From assembly GCA_018136815.1 (NCBI GenBank), contig CM030939.1, positions 4,829,419 to 4,893,418 on the forward strand: a DNA stretch of 64,000 nt. The letters run 5' to 3'. Positions 48,927-60,206 of this stretch are shown here, in pieces. The stretch is from Isochrysis galbana (lineage: Eukaryota; Haptophyta; Isochrysidales; Isochrysidaceae). Within the stretch, counting starts at the first letter, position 1. Every line of letters begins with the position of its first letter. Under the pieces are notes generated by a model. The model was given only the letters and a program-made list of their open reading frames with translations. It searched no databases and had not been told where the DNA came from. Made by a program: the position numbers and the translations under genes.

Positions 48927-51900
48927 ATGCCTTCTTCCATGCCTCTCCTCCTCCTTCACATTCTCCTCTCCCTCTCCGCCCTGCCCACGCCTCGCTCCAC
49001 CCCATCCACACCCCACACAACTTCCCGCATTGCGTGGCCTCCCGACGGCCGCGGCAACCATCGAGCCAGGCTATTCCTCTCCTCTCCACCGGAGCGCGCG
49101 GGCTCGGAGGCGGCGCTCGCGCTCGCCATCCTCGATTGGCGACTCCCCGACGCTTCACTCGCCGGCTGGCACATGCTGCTCTACCGTGTGCGCTCGCTGG
49201 CAGACGGAGGATGGGAGGACGAGCAGCCTGTCGATAACCTGCTCGTACTGAACACCGACGTGGAGCAGGCGGCCATCCTGTTCGAGCCGATGCCCTCGGG
49301 ATCAGCGGACAACGAGGCCCAGGAATATGTCCTCTACTACCTGCCCTATCAGCGCTCGGCGTGTCAGACCGGCCCGGCGGCAAGCTGCCCAACCCCTTAC
49401 CTGAGGCGGCGCGAGACGGCGAGCGCCGCATGGCGGCGCCGCGCGCTCGATCGGTTGATCGCTGCCGCGGGCATCGACGAGGGGCTCAACAAGGACATAG
49501 GGCAACGAAGGCGTCGCCGCGCCGCCGCCTCGTCCGCTGCGGCCATCTTGGCTGCGCGTACAGCTGCTCTGCATACTAGTGGCCTGAATGCTGAGAGTTC
49601 CTCGCCCACCAACAAGCCCTATAGCAGCACCGCTTCGTCCGTCTCATCCACGCCGTCCACTGTCAGCGCACAGGACTTTGGCCATCTGCTCATCGCTCAG
49701 GTTGTGGTCTTTGAGTCGCGCACGGCTCGCGACTCATTCTATCCCATGGAAGTTCGTGCGACTGAAGCAGAGCGCGCTCGGCTCGAGGCAGCGGCAGACC
49801 GCCGTCCTCTCCTTCTCTTCTCCGAGCCGCGGGAGCTGCCCATTCGTATGCTGCATGGACCGCCGTACCGCTGGGCGGCTCGCGGCGCCTCGCCGGCCAA
49901 TGCGACGGTCGTCACTGGTGCGGCCATGCGTGGCGAGTTCTTCACCTTTCAAATAGGAGCCATGACGCCTCGCAAGAGCGCTGGAGTACAGCTGGTGTTG
50001 GGGTGGTCAGGGCTGGAGACGATGGCTGTTGCTGCGAACGGGGCTCGAGCTGTCATCAGCGCGTCGCGTGTGCGGTGCATTAACGAGCCGTCCTCTCGCG
50101 CCGACGGCGTCGCTTCCATGTCGGCTGAGGTGACGTCGTATGCAGATCTTAGAGGTTCGCGCCGGCTGTGGTTGGGGCCGGGCGAGGTCCTCCCGCTCTG
50201 GTTTGGGGTTGATGTACCTGAGGGCTCTCCGGCCGGCGAATACCATGGCGAGGTGTGGCTGCGGGCGCAGTGGAGCAACTTGATGCCCGGGCACGGTGCG
50301 GATGGACTGGCCGTGGCCGACAGCAAGATAGGTCGTGTTCAAGGCAAAAATCAAACGCGCACAGCGCCGGTTGGGTCCATGCGAATCGCTTGCAACGGCA
50401 GTGGCGGGCTCTGCTATGGCTCTGGATTCTGGATTGAGCGCATTGCTGTACGCCTGACCGTGGCCGACGCCGTTCTCCCGGCTCATGGGGATCACGACCT
50501 TTGGCGCCTCAGCCGGCTTCGATGGCTCGACTCGAGGGCGGGCGAAATTGCGGAAGTGCAGGGCAGCAACGTCGAAAGCGCATCCCATTTTGAGGGAGCC
50601 ATCCCAACTCCAAATGATGAGCAGAGCGCCGCGTTCATGTGGAATGCGCAACGACGGACGGTCACGGCCTCAGGACAGCGCACGGTGCGCCTCTCACGCC
50701 TCGGGCTTCCGGTGTCTATGCGCGTGGGGGGAGTCGAGATGCTCGCAGCCGCCAGCGAGCTCAAAGTAACTCTTGCGGATGGTGGTGGATTGGAGCGTAG
50801 GCAAAGCATCATCGAGAAGTCCGGCGACACTGAGCTCTCGCTGCACGCAACGAAGGCGATCAGCGTCGTCAGGAGCGGCTCGAGCATAGCTTTCGACGCA
50901 GACGCAATCGCGACTGAAATGAGGGCGAGCGGGGCGAGGGCGAAGTCAAGGGTCGCAGACCAACGTTGCGCCGGGCTGGGTGTGCACCTCTCCGGCGAGA
51001 TGAGCAGCGATGGGCTTTTGCAAATGAGCGCCACAATCACGCATGCCGCGAGCGGTGCTAGCACGGACGCGACCTACATTGTGTCTCAACCAATGGGGGA
51101 AGCGGCCGGTGTTTGCGAACTGCGTGACGTGTCTCTCGTCATCCCACTACGCTCCACCGCCGTGCCGCTCATCAATGGGTTCGGGTACAAGGGCGCGAAG
51201 CGGCCACCATCGGTGTCGTGGAGATGGGATGAGCCGGTGGCGTTTGGCCAACGAGGGCTGAATTGTCGAGTCTGGCTGGGCTCGGCCCAGGCTGGCATAC
51301 AGGTGCGCGCCTCGCGCCGGCGCCCCCACCCAACGCATCCGTGCGCTGAGCATTGACGCGCCCGATGACTTCATGGTCTGTCGTCTGAACCCTTGGCTGC
51401 AAGCGCCCAACTCAAGCTGGCGCCATCCTCTAGCTCCCCTCCCGCTGCCATAGCTTAACTTGCAGACATGGGAGGCTTCTCACGAGACTACTGCTTCCTC
51501 GTGCGCAAACGATGAAAATGGACAGTTGCAAGTACGCATGCATGCAGTCAATGGCCGAGGCGCACCTGGCAAGTAGCAAGACACACTTCCAGAGTCCTAT
51601 CGACTTCGACGCGTGCGTTCACCCGACGATTCGCCTGCATTCCTGCAACACATGGGGAGCCCACCTCTTGCCTAGCGAGACTGCCGCTCTCCACTCATTT
51701 GCTGCGCCTGCTCGTCGCGTCCTGCAGTGCTCCGATCTATCAAACGCTCAATACAACGTCGCATTAGGCAATCAGGCGTGGTTTAACTTCAACCAAGGAA
51801 CGGCCACCATTACGGACGCCGGGCCAGATCTCGCACGCACAAACGGTATAGACCGCCAGTCCGCATGCCTGTCTACTAGGTGTAATTGATGCCCTCCACC

Positions 51901-53988
51901 TTGACGTTGGCGTGTCCTGCATCGCATCGCACGCCGTCCTCCCACCGTCTTACGCATGTCTGTTGTCACATGAGGCCACACTCCTCACCTTGCAGGCGAG
52001 GGCGTAACTCTCCTACGAGTCTCCACTGGGCCGTTGCACCTTGCTGCCGGGTCTACTGAACGAGATGGCGGCACCATCCTGCGCTGGCGTTTATTGCTCA
52101 CGCCCGTGCGAGGTGCCGGCGGACTGCCGAGTGCCGACTTTGCAACCCGCTACTATCACATGCAACGCTTCTCGCCAATTTCGGCCGCGCTAGAGGCAGC
52201 CCGCAATCCATGGATTATCCTGCATCAAGGCAACCAGGTACGACCGCTTTTCAAACGATGCTCGCCACTCTCACGCCGAGCGCAGCAGCTTGCCCCGGGT
52301 TGCGGTTCATCAGAGCGTGATGTTGACTGCACTAGTGCCCGCCGTGCGTCATCAGCTGAACCCGTACATCAACTACCCATTTCTAACGGTCGAGCCGCTT
52401 AAACGCTTCATCGAGACCGCCCACGCGGCCGGCGCCCGCGTCAAGCTCTACTATACTGTACGAGAGCTCTCGGCCTCTGCGAGCGAACTCTGGGCATTAC
52501 GCGCACTGAAGGGCGAAATCATCGTCCCATCACCGGCGGCGGGGGGCAGCCCGTGGCTGCGTGAGCATTTGCGCGAGAACTACTCTGCGGCCTGGCACGA
52601 GGTGAGCTGCACTGGCGGGGCGCTAGGGCGCCTATACACTCCAGCTCCCCTCACATTGAACAACTGCTCAGGCGTGGGGGGAGGAGCCAGCATGAGTGCA
52701 TTCCGTCACCCTGATCCGTGGGCACCGGTAGGTGTTGTCGGATGGCGAGATCGACGCATCTGTCCACACCTCCGCCTTCACCAACCGACTCGACAACTAC
52801 TGGATCGAGGGCATAGTGTACTTGGCCACGCACTTCAAACTAGACGGGATCTACTTGGATGGTGCTCCGTATGACTTTCGAGTGATGCGTCGGCTGCGGC
52901 AGGCGCTTGCGCCCATAGAGCAGATGCGGGGTCGACGCTTCTTGCTAGACCTGCATGCCTCGTGCGCTGGTGGGCTAGCTTTGAGTGGCGCCAGCCTAAC
53001 CACTAGAAACGTTTACCCACCGGGTCGCACGCTCCTCGTTGCGATCCTCCCCTGTAACCTGGCATGCCTCTCTCCACGTGTTTCCCTCAGGCAATCCTCA
53101 CCTACCCTACATGGAACTCTACCCCTATCTCGACTCGATTTGGTTCGGGGAGCAGTGCAACTACATTGCGTACTCTCCCGAGCAGTGGCTTGCCGAGGTG
53201 GGCCGATGAGCTCCCTCCCCGTTGTAGCCTCCTACGCACATGGCGGTGCACTTGCCAGGCTTCCGCCACTCTTGGTTTGCCTGGTTGCGGATGAGGTAAA
53301 GGCTTCTGAGCCTGGAGTACAAATTGAGAAGCGCCAGCGCGCTCACGCTTGCGTGCCGTGTTTCTTCATGTTCTTTCCTTACGTCGATACGGACACTAAC
53401 AATATCTGCCACTCAACGTAGGTCTCGGGCATCCCATTCGGCTTGCCGGCCCAAATTCTCGGTTCTAATCGCGACCAATGGCATGGACTCGTCTTTGGCA
53501 TGATGTGCCGTATCTACCCCGACCCTTACACATGTAACCCACGCCCGCTATATGCAGCGCTCGACGCGTTGGATCTGCGATCGCCCTCCATGGTTGGGTG
53601 GTGGGACGAGGCCTCGCCCATTCGCGTGTCGGCACCGGAAGTGAGAGCAACGCTCTTTCTCTCGGGCCGAGGCCGTGCTGCGGTCGCTCTTGCGAATTGG
53701 GGCGCATCCCCAGTCGACACGATCCTTGACATCGATGTTGCCAAGCTTGCGAGGCTCGCGGCTTGGGATCATCAATTCGGGTCGCTAGCACAACCCTCGG
53801 TCAACTCGACTGCAACGGTACCGAAGGGGCGTTACACGCGGGTGGAGCTGCGCGCTAGTCCGATTGCTGGATTCCAGCCGCGTGGTGCATGGGCACAAGG
53901 TGAGGCTATCCACATTCAAGGCAAAAGCTCAGGCTTCAATGAGGGCTGGCTCATCGAGCTAACACGCGTGGTCGTTGAACATCCATGA
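48927..53988 (+). CDS. Secreted GH123/DUF6067-type glycoside hydrolase-like protein, eight exons, 1319 aa
   Basis: Exons: 48927-51302, 51466-51531, 51728-51845, 51996-52237, 52356-52601, 52732-52969, 53091-53197, 53422-53988. Introns are GT-AG and the total is divisible by three. A signal peptide (PLLLLHILLSLSALP) opens the protein. Exon 1 carries a low-complexity linker and a beta-sandwich: LPLWFGVDVPEGSPAGEYHG, SRLRWLDSRAG and PLINGFGYKGAKRP, as in GH123-N/DUF6067 proteins. Later exons give the barrel: LLLTPV, RYYHMQRF, HQGNQLNPYINYPF, RVKLYYTVRELS, FKLDGIYLDGAPYDF, IWFGEQCNYIAYSPEQW and VSGIPFGLPAQILG. The Asp of LDGIYLDG and the Glu of WFGEQ are catalytic candidates. Known GH123 members release N-acetylgalactosamine; the substrate here is unknown. 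In-frame ATGs at 48825 and 48939 are alternatives; 48927 gives a clean signal peptide. Confidence 0.82.
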
Positions 53989-54600
53989 GGCGGCTGATGT
54001 CACCGGTGGTCATGCGAGCAAGACTCAAGATCGGTACGGTTGGCTACGCATCTAGCTAGCAAGCCATCATTGTTCCGCGATCCGAGCACGGCTGCCGCAA
54101 GGACCACCCGTAACGCGTAGCAGTGCTGTAACCTTCGTAGAGTTCTCCGTCTCTTAATTGCACTTGCTCCTTCTCATCCGCTCGTTTCATCGCTATTGTT
54201 CTATTGGTCTTTGCTGCCACAAGCTGACTTGCAGGCTTGGCCGAGACCAAATCGTTGTCACAACGAGTGCCATACGTTGGACATTTTTCAGCACTTTTCC
54301 AGAATTACTTGAACTTTCATTCGTTGCCGCTAAACTACAGCAGCTCATAGCCACCACTTCTCGATGGCAGCTAGCACAATGGAGCCACAGGCCGATGTGT
54401 CGGTGTGATGTGCGTCTAAGCAACAGGTCCATGAGACTTGTGAACATATCCCAAAAGCCGATCAATGGGCTGATGCGTGGCGGTCGGGTGACCCCCCTTG
54501 GAAGGGGCATCGGCCACCCGGGGTCTGGATCCCTTGTGGATGGTACTGGATGGAGGCAAGGCTGGCGTAGCCCCCGCAACGAGCCCTTGCGACTTCAATA
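53989..54600. other. Downstream flank, no gene
   Basis: Nothing supportable. Confidence 0.4.
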
Positions 54601-54885
54601 ATAATAAATAATGTTATATCCTAGCCAACCCCACTAGCTAATTGGACCTAGCTAATTGGACATAACGTTTAAATGTTAAATCCCGGAATCCCACCATGCC
54701 CGACGAGCCATGTGTCCGAGTGATACCGGGGGGCGGGGGCACTGCCCCCTCCCCTCGATATTTGTCCCCCCTCCAATGCACGCACCGACCCCGCGCACCC
54801 CAGCGCGTTCTCTCATCGAGTCCGCGCTGGGGGAAAACCCCTCTCGGGTAAAAACAACGCAGGGAGGAGGGGGGGGGGGGCACTC
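54601..54885 (-). mobile_element. 5'-truncated hairpin-ATG retroposon
   Basis: Inverted copy of the last 260 bases of 40718-41586: GGCTAGGATATAAC, GCTAGTGGGGTTGG and the CGCGGGGTCGGTGCGTGC block, ending in AACATTATTTATTATTATT. It lies directly beside the inverted-repeat element at 54892. Confidence 0.75.
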
Positions 54886-54891
54886 AACTCG

Positions 54892-55125
54892 CGTTCCGTC
54901 AAAAGAGGGCCAGGTGATAGTTTTTTTTTCGCTTAGAATAATGTTATGTTAGCATTGAGTTGGAAGGCGCGTGCGCATAGCAACGTTTCCCCCACGGTAC
55001 CCCACCCCACTTTTCGGAACACGCCTAACACCTGCCGCTAAATCTTCATCTTCTTCGTCTTTTTCTCATTGTCCTCGTCCTCGATCCTGTTGTCAACAGT
55101 GTCGTCTTGCTGGATGTGGTGAGAG
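54892..55125 (-). mobile_element. Partial second copy of the inverted-repeat element
   Basis: The left end CTCGCGTTCCGTCAAAAGAG matches 23809. At 55043-55120 the minus strand encodes IQQDDTVDNRIEDEDNEKK followed by TKKMKI and a stop, like the tail at 23972-24030. The rest of the ORF and the other end are absent. Confidence 0.7.
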
Positions 55126-55734
55126 ATGAGACGTGAGAGTGATGTGCGCAGTGCGCAACGCGCGGCATCCGGCAGTGCGCAGAGCGCGGGATCGCATGGG
55201 GGCGGTGAGCATACTCACCGACGGCGAGTCATCGCGCAGCCTTGCACTGCCACTCGACGAACCACTGCGGGCAGAGCTCTCCGAGGCCAAGGACATGATG
55301 GGTGATGGGGAGTGGGGAGGGAGAGGGGGCGGGGGAGGAGGGGGGAAGGGGGAAGCGCTCGCGCCAAGCGGCTTCGCGCTCCCGCCACGGGCTCCCGCGT
55401 AATTTTAAAGTTAGAAGCTAATTTTGCGAGTCCTTGCCGCCCGGTCCTATCGGGCTCGATCGCCAGGTGGGAACGGCCTGGCACCAGGCCAACAGACCTG
55501 CTACCAGATCTGTCAGAACAACTTTGTCCAGGTGTGGTTAGTTTTCGCCCCGTTTGGTTTAGTTTGTGTGGCTCTGTGTCCTCGAACTTTTTGTAGCAAC
55601 TTCGTCGAGGCCCACCGTGTTCCCAAGCGAGTCCCCTCGAGTTCCCGAGTCTATACCCCGAGTCAACGAGTCAATACAAGTCAAGCACGCGCCTGAGCCG
55701 CCCCCATGTCGGAGCGAGGCTCGTTTCCTCTTTG
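55126..55734. other. Spacer, no gene
   Basis: Nothing supportable. A purine run lies at 55310-55350. Confidence 0.4.
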
Positions 55735-55825
55735 GAAACGAGCTCCGGAGGCGCACCGGCGGCTAGCGCGGCGCACGGCTCATCCGGGGAGCCCGGAACG
55801 GGCTCATCGGGAGAACGGGGAGGGC
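55735..55825 (-). repeat. Dispersed repeat, inverted copy of 8175-8290
   Basis: GGCGCACCGGCGGCTAGCGC and TCATCCGGGGAGCCCGG match the complement of the copy at 8190-8275. Confidence 0.6.
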
Positions 55826-55991
55826 AAATGACGGGCATGTGAGAAATTGACGGGGAAGTGGCACGGAACGCGAATCGAAGGGACGGAGGACGTAGGGAAG
55901 GGCGCGGCGAGCAGATACCGCTTGATTGGGACTCGTAGGGACTTGTAGACTCAAAAGGATGACTCGGAAGACTCGGGGCTTGGGGTACTCA

Positions 55992-56104
55992 GCCTAGATG
56001 GGAAAAACAGTGGGGGGGTGTCCAAAAACAGTAAAAACAGTCTGTTTTTGGCCTTCATAGAAAAACAGACAAAAACAGTCCCAAAAACAGTACCGAGGGG
56101 GTAG
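55992..56104 (+). mobile_element. End of a CCTAGATG-type transposon (AAAAACAGT variant)
   Basis: Begins CCTAGATGGGAAAAACAGTG. It follows the same layout as the end at 16565, but every AAATACAGT motif reads AAAAACAGT. It abuts the 3' break of the LINE at 56105. Confidence 0.75.
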
Positions 56105-57990
56105 CCTTTGCGAGCCCATTCGGATTCCTTGAAATTTGGCTTCGTTTGTTTTGCCCCCCGTGGCCCGTTCGTGCGTCCGCACCCACATTAGGGCCCGCTT
56201 CAGGCTTGTGTAGTCGCTCGTGATGAGCGCCGTGTCGTCGGCGAACTGGCTAATCTTCAGGTCGTATCCGTTGAGGTTAATCCCTTGTATGTCGGGGTCG
56301 CTGTTTATGGCGCGGGTGAGAGCCTCCGTCGTAAGGAGGAAGGTGAGCGGCGAGAGGGGGCATCCTTGGGGCATCCCACTCCCTATCGTGAAGGGGTAGC
56401 TTCGGCCCCCGTTGATTTTAATCGTGCGGACGGGTCTTGCCGCCTCGCTTGTAAGTGCTTTTGCTAGGTGCTGGAAGTCGGGCCCGAAATTGAGGAGGCG
56501 GAGGGCCAGGTGGTAGAACTCCCAGCTGACTCTGTCAAAAGCTTTTTCCCAGTCGAGTGCTAGGAGGAGGCCCGGCTCTCCTGTTTCGTCGAGGTATGCC
56601 CTTGTCAGTTGCAGAAGGTGGGTGGCTTCGCTAATCAGTCTTCTAGGCACGAAGCCTAGATGATTGTCGGATATAATGTTACCAATTACTTTGCTTAGCC
56701 TATTGGTTAGTATTTTGGCTAGTATCTTGTAGTCGCTCTGTAGTAGTGTTATGGGCCTATAGTTTCTAGGGTCGCGTGCGTCTCCTTTTTTATAAAGCAG
56801 GATGATATCTCCCTCCCTCATAGTGTACGGGATTAGGCCTGTGTCGAAGGTTTGGTTGTAGAGGTCTGTTAGGATCGGTGCAACTAGTTTTTCGTGTGCC
56901 TTGTGTACTTCCGCCGGAATCCCGTCCGGGCCCGCGCTTTTGCCTGGGCCTATGCCTCGAATGGCTTGGGTGGTCTCGTCTACAGTGATGCGCCCCTCCA
57001 ATCGGCGTTTGTCGAGTTCGGTGAGGGGCCTGTCGGATAGAGTAATTTCCAGTTCGGGTTCTCGCCTCGATTCCTTGGGGGTGTACAGCCAGGCGTAGTA
57101 CCTTCTGAATTCTCTCCGGATGCCGTCATCGGTCGTGGTCGTAAATTGGTCGGCGTGTCTGGGGTTGTTCCAGTCGCTGGTCTTGTATATTTCTTTGATG
57201 TTCCCGTTCCATTTTTGTTAGAGGGTCAGGGGGTGGTCGGACTGTCGGCAGCCCGACACGGCGCTGCATCGGGCGGGAATCAAATGCCGAATGTAGCTTA
57301 GATATAAAGCAACCGATCCCCCCGCGGGCGCGACCGCCCATTCTTTACGGGTAGAGCGTGAGCGCGCGTGACGGAGGAGGGGGGAGGGGGGGCGAATCGC
57401 ACCATTTCTTGGCGAAGATTTTCGTAGCGTCAGGTAGCCCCCCCGGGAGGTTTTTTATTGGGCATCGCGCCACGGTCAAAAAATGCAGCCCAACCCTTAC
57501 TAATAGTTTAAAAAGCCCCTGTTTGACCGCCCTACGGCTGTGGTATAGTCGGTCTATTCTCGTGTGGATGGTATGTGCTAGGCGTGTGAAGCCTGTGTTC
57601 GGTCCCAGCTTCATGGTTCTGTGTGCGTCCTGTAGGCCGGCGTTTTTTATAAGGGTTTTCCATTTGTCCCCGTGCACATTGGCATAAGGTGCCGGCCCCG
57701 TGCCTGCCGTGTCGGTCGCTACGTTTTCTACGCAATTGAAGTCGCCCCCCATTAGGGTCGGGGTAATGATACTTTCCGCTACGTGTTGCTCGTGGCGAAG
57801 TTTTTCTATCTGGGCGCCCCTCGGACTTGGGTTGGCGCTTAGGTACACGGAAATGATACGGTATATTTTTTCGTCTATCTCGATATCTACCTTTATGCAT
57901 CTTCCTTTTATGATTTCCACTACGGAGTCTACTCTAGGGGTCACCCTGGCGCGGGAGCTACGACCGATAGACGAGAGAAGACAGAAGACA
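56105..57990 (-). mobile_element. LINE with endonuclease and reverse transcriptase, L1/Tx1-like, damaged
   Basis: Minus strand. The RT frame runs from about 57210 to 56105: TELDKRRLEGRITVDETTQ, GKSAGPDGIPAEV, RNYRPITLLQSDYKILAK, LGFVPRRLISEATH, LLLALDWEKAFDRVSWEF, MPQGCPLSPLTFLL and ISQFADDTALIT, with the catalytic FADD intact. The apurinic-type endonuclease fragment (about 57990-57546) has IISVYLSANPSP, LMGGDFNCVEN and a final RIDRLYHS. Its first third, including the N-terminal catalytic Asn/Glu, is missing. The two parts are split by foreign sequence at 57211-57545. The RT thumb and C-terminus are cut off by the transposon end at 55992-56104. Confidence 0.88.
57211..57545. mobile_element. 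Insertion in the LINE ending in TAGGGCGGTCAAAC
   Basis: Separates endonuclease from RT. The right side ends GCCCCTGTTTGACCGCCCTA at 57545, the same end as at 38883 and 58776. The left side has no matching end, so the insertion is incomplete or rearranged. Confidence 0.55.
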
Positions 57991-58055
57991 GTCATGGAAC
58001 ATTTGACATTTGATGACATCGAAAAAAAGTAAGAGAAGAGGCGGAATACCAATCG

Positions 58056-58130
58056 ACGAGACCTTAAGGCTTAAAATAACCCACCGGTTATAAGTAAAAG
58101 TCTGTCATCGTATGGAATACGACACTCCCT
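58056..58130 (+). repeat. Second copy of the 80-bp repeat at 32801
   Basis: Same CGACGAGACCTT...CATCGTATGGAATACGACA sequence, a few bases from the 5' edge of the LINE remnant. Confidence 0.7.
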
Positions 58131-58400
58131 CGCCCTAGCCCTCTCCCTCGCCCTCCCTCTCCCTCTCCCTCTCTCTCGCTCCCCCTCTCGCTCCCCGCGG
58201 CTCGCGCTCCGCTCTCTTTCCCTCCTCCCCTCTCTCTTGCTCTCTTGCTCTCGCTCTCGCTCCTACCGCCGCTCTCCTTCGCCCTCGCCCTCGCCCTCGC
58301 TCTCTCCCTCTCCCTCGCCCTCTCCCTCTCCCTCTCTCTCGCTCCCCCTCTCGCTCCCCCTCTCCCCCGCGCTCACGCCACCCACCACAGAGCCACTTGC
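58131..58400. repeat. CT-rich simple repeat
   Basis: CCCTCTCCCTCTCGCT-type runs. The block with CTCTCTCGCTCCCCCTCTCG occurs twice. Confidence 0.85.
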
Positions 58401-58604
58401 CAAAAGGCCCCCCCCCGGTATACCTGTTTGGTACTAAATTAACTACAGTACTATAGTACCAAAGAGCCCGAAATGCACTACTACTATGTAACATAGTAGC
58501 ACCGGTGCGCTACTACTAATATGTAACATAGTAGCAATTTTCCACTACTAGGTTCGACTATAGTAGAGCAAATCTCAACCTATTCACAGCCTTAGTCGTT
58601 CGGA

Positions 58605-58777
58605 GGGGGGAGGCGGCTGGCGGGGCAGGTAGGGGGGGGACCCTGCGGAACTGCGGAATCCTTGGACACCCAGGGGAGGTGGGAAATAGTGGTTAAAATG
58701 AGTGAGTGACCGGGCTACCTCTATCTTGACTTGGTGATTGGTGAATTTTCACCCTGTTTGACCGCCCTAGTGAGTGG
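58605..58777 (+). repeat. Repeat shared with 10240-10360, then a TAGGGCGG end
   Basis: GGAATCCTTGGACACCCAGG and GTGAGTGACCGG as at 10290-10350. From 58740, GTGAATTTTCACCCTGTTTG-ACCGCCCTA matches the complement of 38816-38870. Confidence 0.6.
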
Positions 58778-60206
58778 GCAGGGTGGTTGAGTCAAGGTTG
58801 AGTCGCGTGGGTTCATTTCTTCTGATGCTCGAATACTATTAGCTATTAGTTTGGTTGACTTGTAGTGAGAGAGCGTGCTAATTTAGACTGTGCCGTCTGT
58901 TCTTTTGTGCATGTCCGCCCCATCTCCTCTCTCGTCTCTCGTCTCTCTCTTCCAAGGAGTCCACGATCCGCGCCGCGTTCGACCTCCGCGCCGTGGTCTC
59001 TCTCGGGGGGCTTGTGGCTGGCGCCGCGACAGTGTGGCGCTCCCCCTCTGCGCTCTGGACAGCACCAGACTCGAGCGCGCGCGCGCGGGGGGGGGGGGGG
59101 GGGAGGGGGGGGGGGGGGGGGAGGGGGGCCGAGAGCACCCCGAGTGCGCGCAGCCACCGGCGGGGGGAAGGGGGGAGGGGGGGGAAGAAGAGAGGTTCGA
59201 TGGGGATCCCAGAGTCTAGAGCCATCCGGTGGCCGCTGCCGCGGGGGGGGGTTGACGAGGCCGGGAGCGGAGGCCGATCTCGCACCGATCTCGAGCCGGC
59301 TCAGGCTGGAGCTCCGAGGTGGGGGGAGGCGGCTTTTCCCCTTCCCTCCCGCCCCCCCACTCTCAGGGAGATGGCGGGCCTTTGGGGGGGGGCGCGGGGG
59401 GGGGGGGAAAGGAACCGCCCTCGCGCAATCTCGGTGCCCTAGAGCAAGAGTCGAGAGCTTCGAGCTGTGCGCGTCGAGAGAGAGAGGGGGGGGAGGGGCA
59501 GCCTCTCGGCCTCGGGTCGCCTCGTCGAGAGAGAAGAACTCGGCCAGAAGAGAGGAAAGAGACCCGCTTGCGTGACGCAAGGTCTCGTGCAATCAGCAGG
59601 CCCTCTCGACCGACGAGAGAGGAGAGGCGCGCGCGATCCGCGTGAGGGCGAAGGGGGGGGGGGCTCTTCTTTCCTATTATTGCCTATCCCCTACCCCACC
59701 CTGAGGGGGTGCGCCCGTGGCCGGCTGCTATTTCTACTCTCTCTCTCTCTCTCTCTCATCCCTCTCTCTCCCCCTCCCTTGCCTCCCCCCCGTCCCCCCC
59801 ACTGTCTCCCTAGAGCTCCTCTCTCTCTCTCTCTTCTGGACTCGCCCCCCCCGACCTCCTCCTCTCCCGCGCCTTCTTCTCTCTCCCTCCCTCCCTCCCT
59901 CTCTTTCTCCTCTCTCCTCTCTCCTCTCTCCTCTCTCCTCACTCCTCTCTCCTCTCTCCTCTCTCCTCTCTCCTCTCTCCTCTCTCCTCTCTCCTCTCTC
60001 CATCTCCGCCTTCGTCTCTCCCCTCGCTCCCCACTCCGCGTCGCCTCCTGCCTCTCAGCCGCGAGGACGGCCCCCTTGGGGGGGGGGGGGGGCGCGGGGG
60101 CGGGGGCGGGGGGCACGCGGGGCACAGCCCCCGGCCACCACCGCTCTCCGCACCGCAAGCCAGCCGCCCGAGCAGCATCGCCGTCAGCACACGCCTCACC
60201 ACCCCC
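58778..60206. other. Low-complexity spacer upstream of the DCD gene
   Basis: Poly-G runs at 59080-59120, G-rich to 59650, then CTCT and TCTCTCC runs at 59730-60005. No gene; the ORFs are simple-repeat translations. Confidence 0.5.

Noticed and set aside
57211-57545. Complete TAGGGCGG transposon inside the LINE
   Set aside because: Only the right end is recognisable; no matching left end or target duplication was found.
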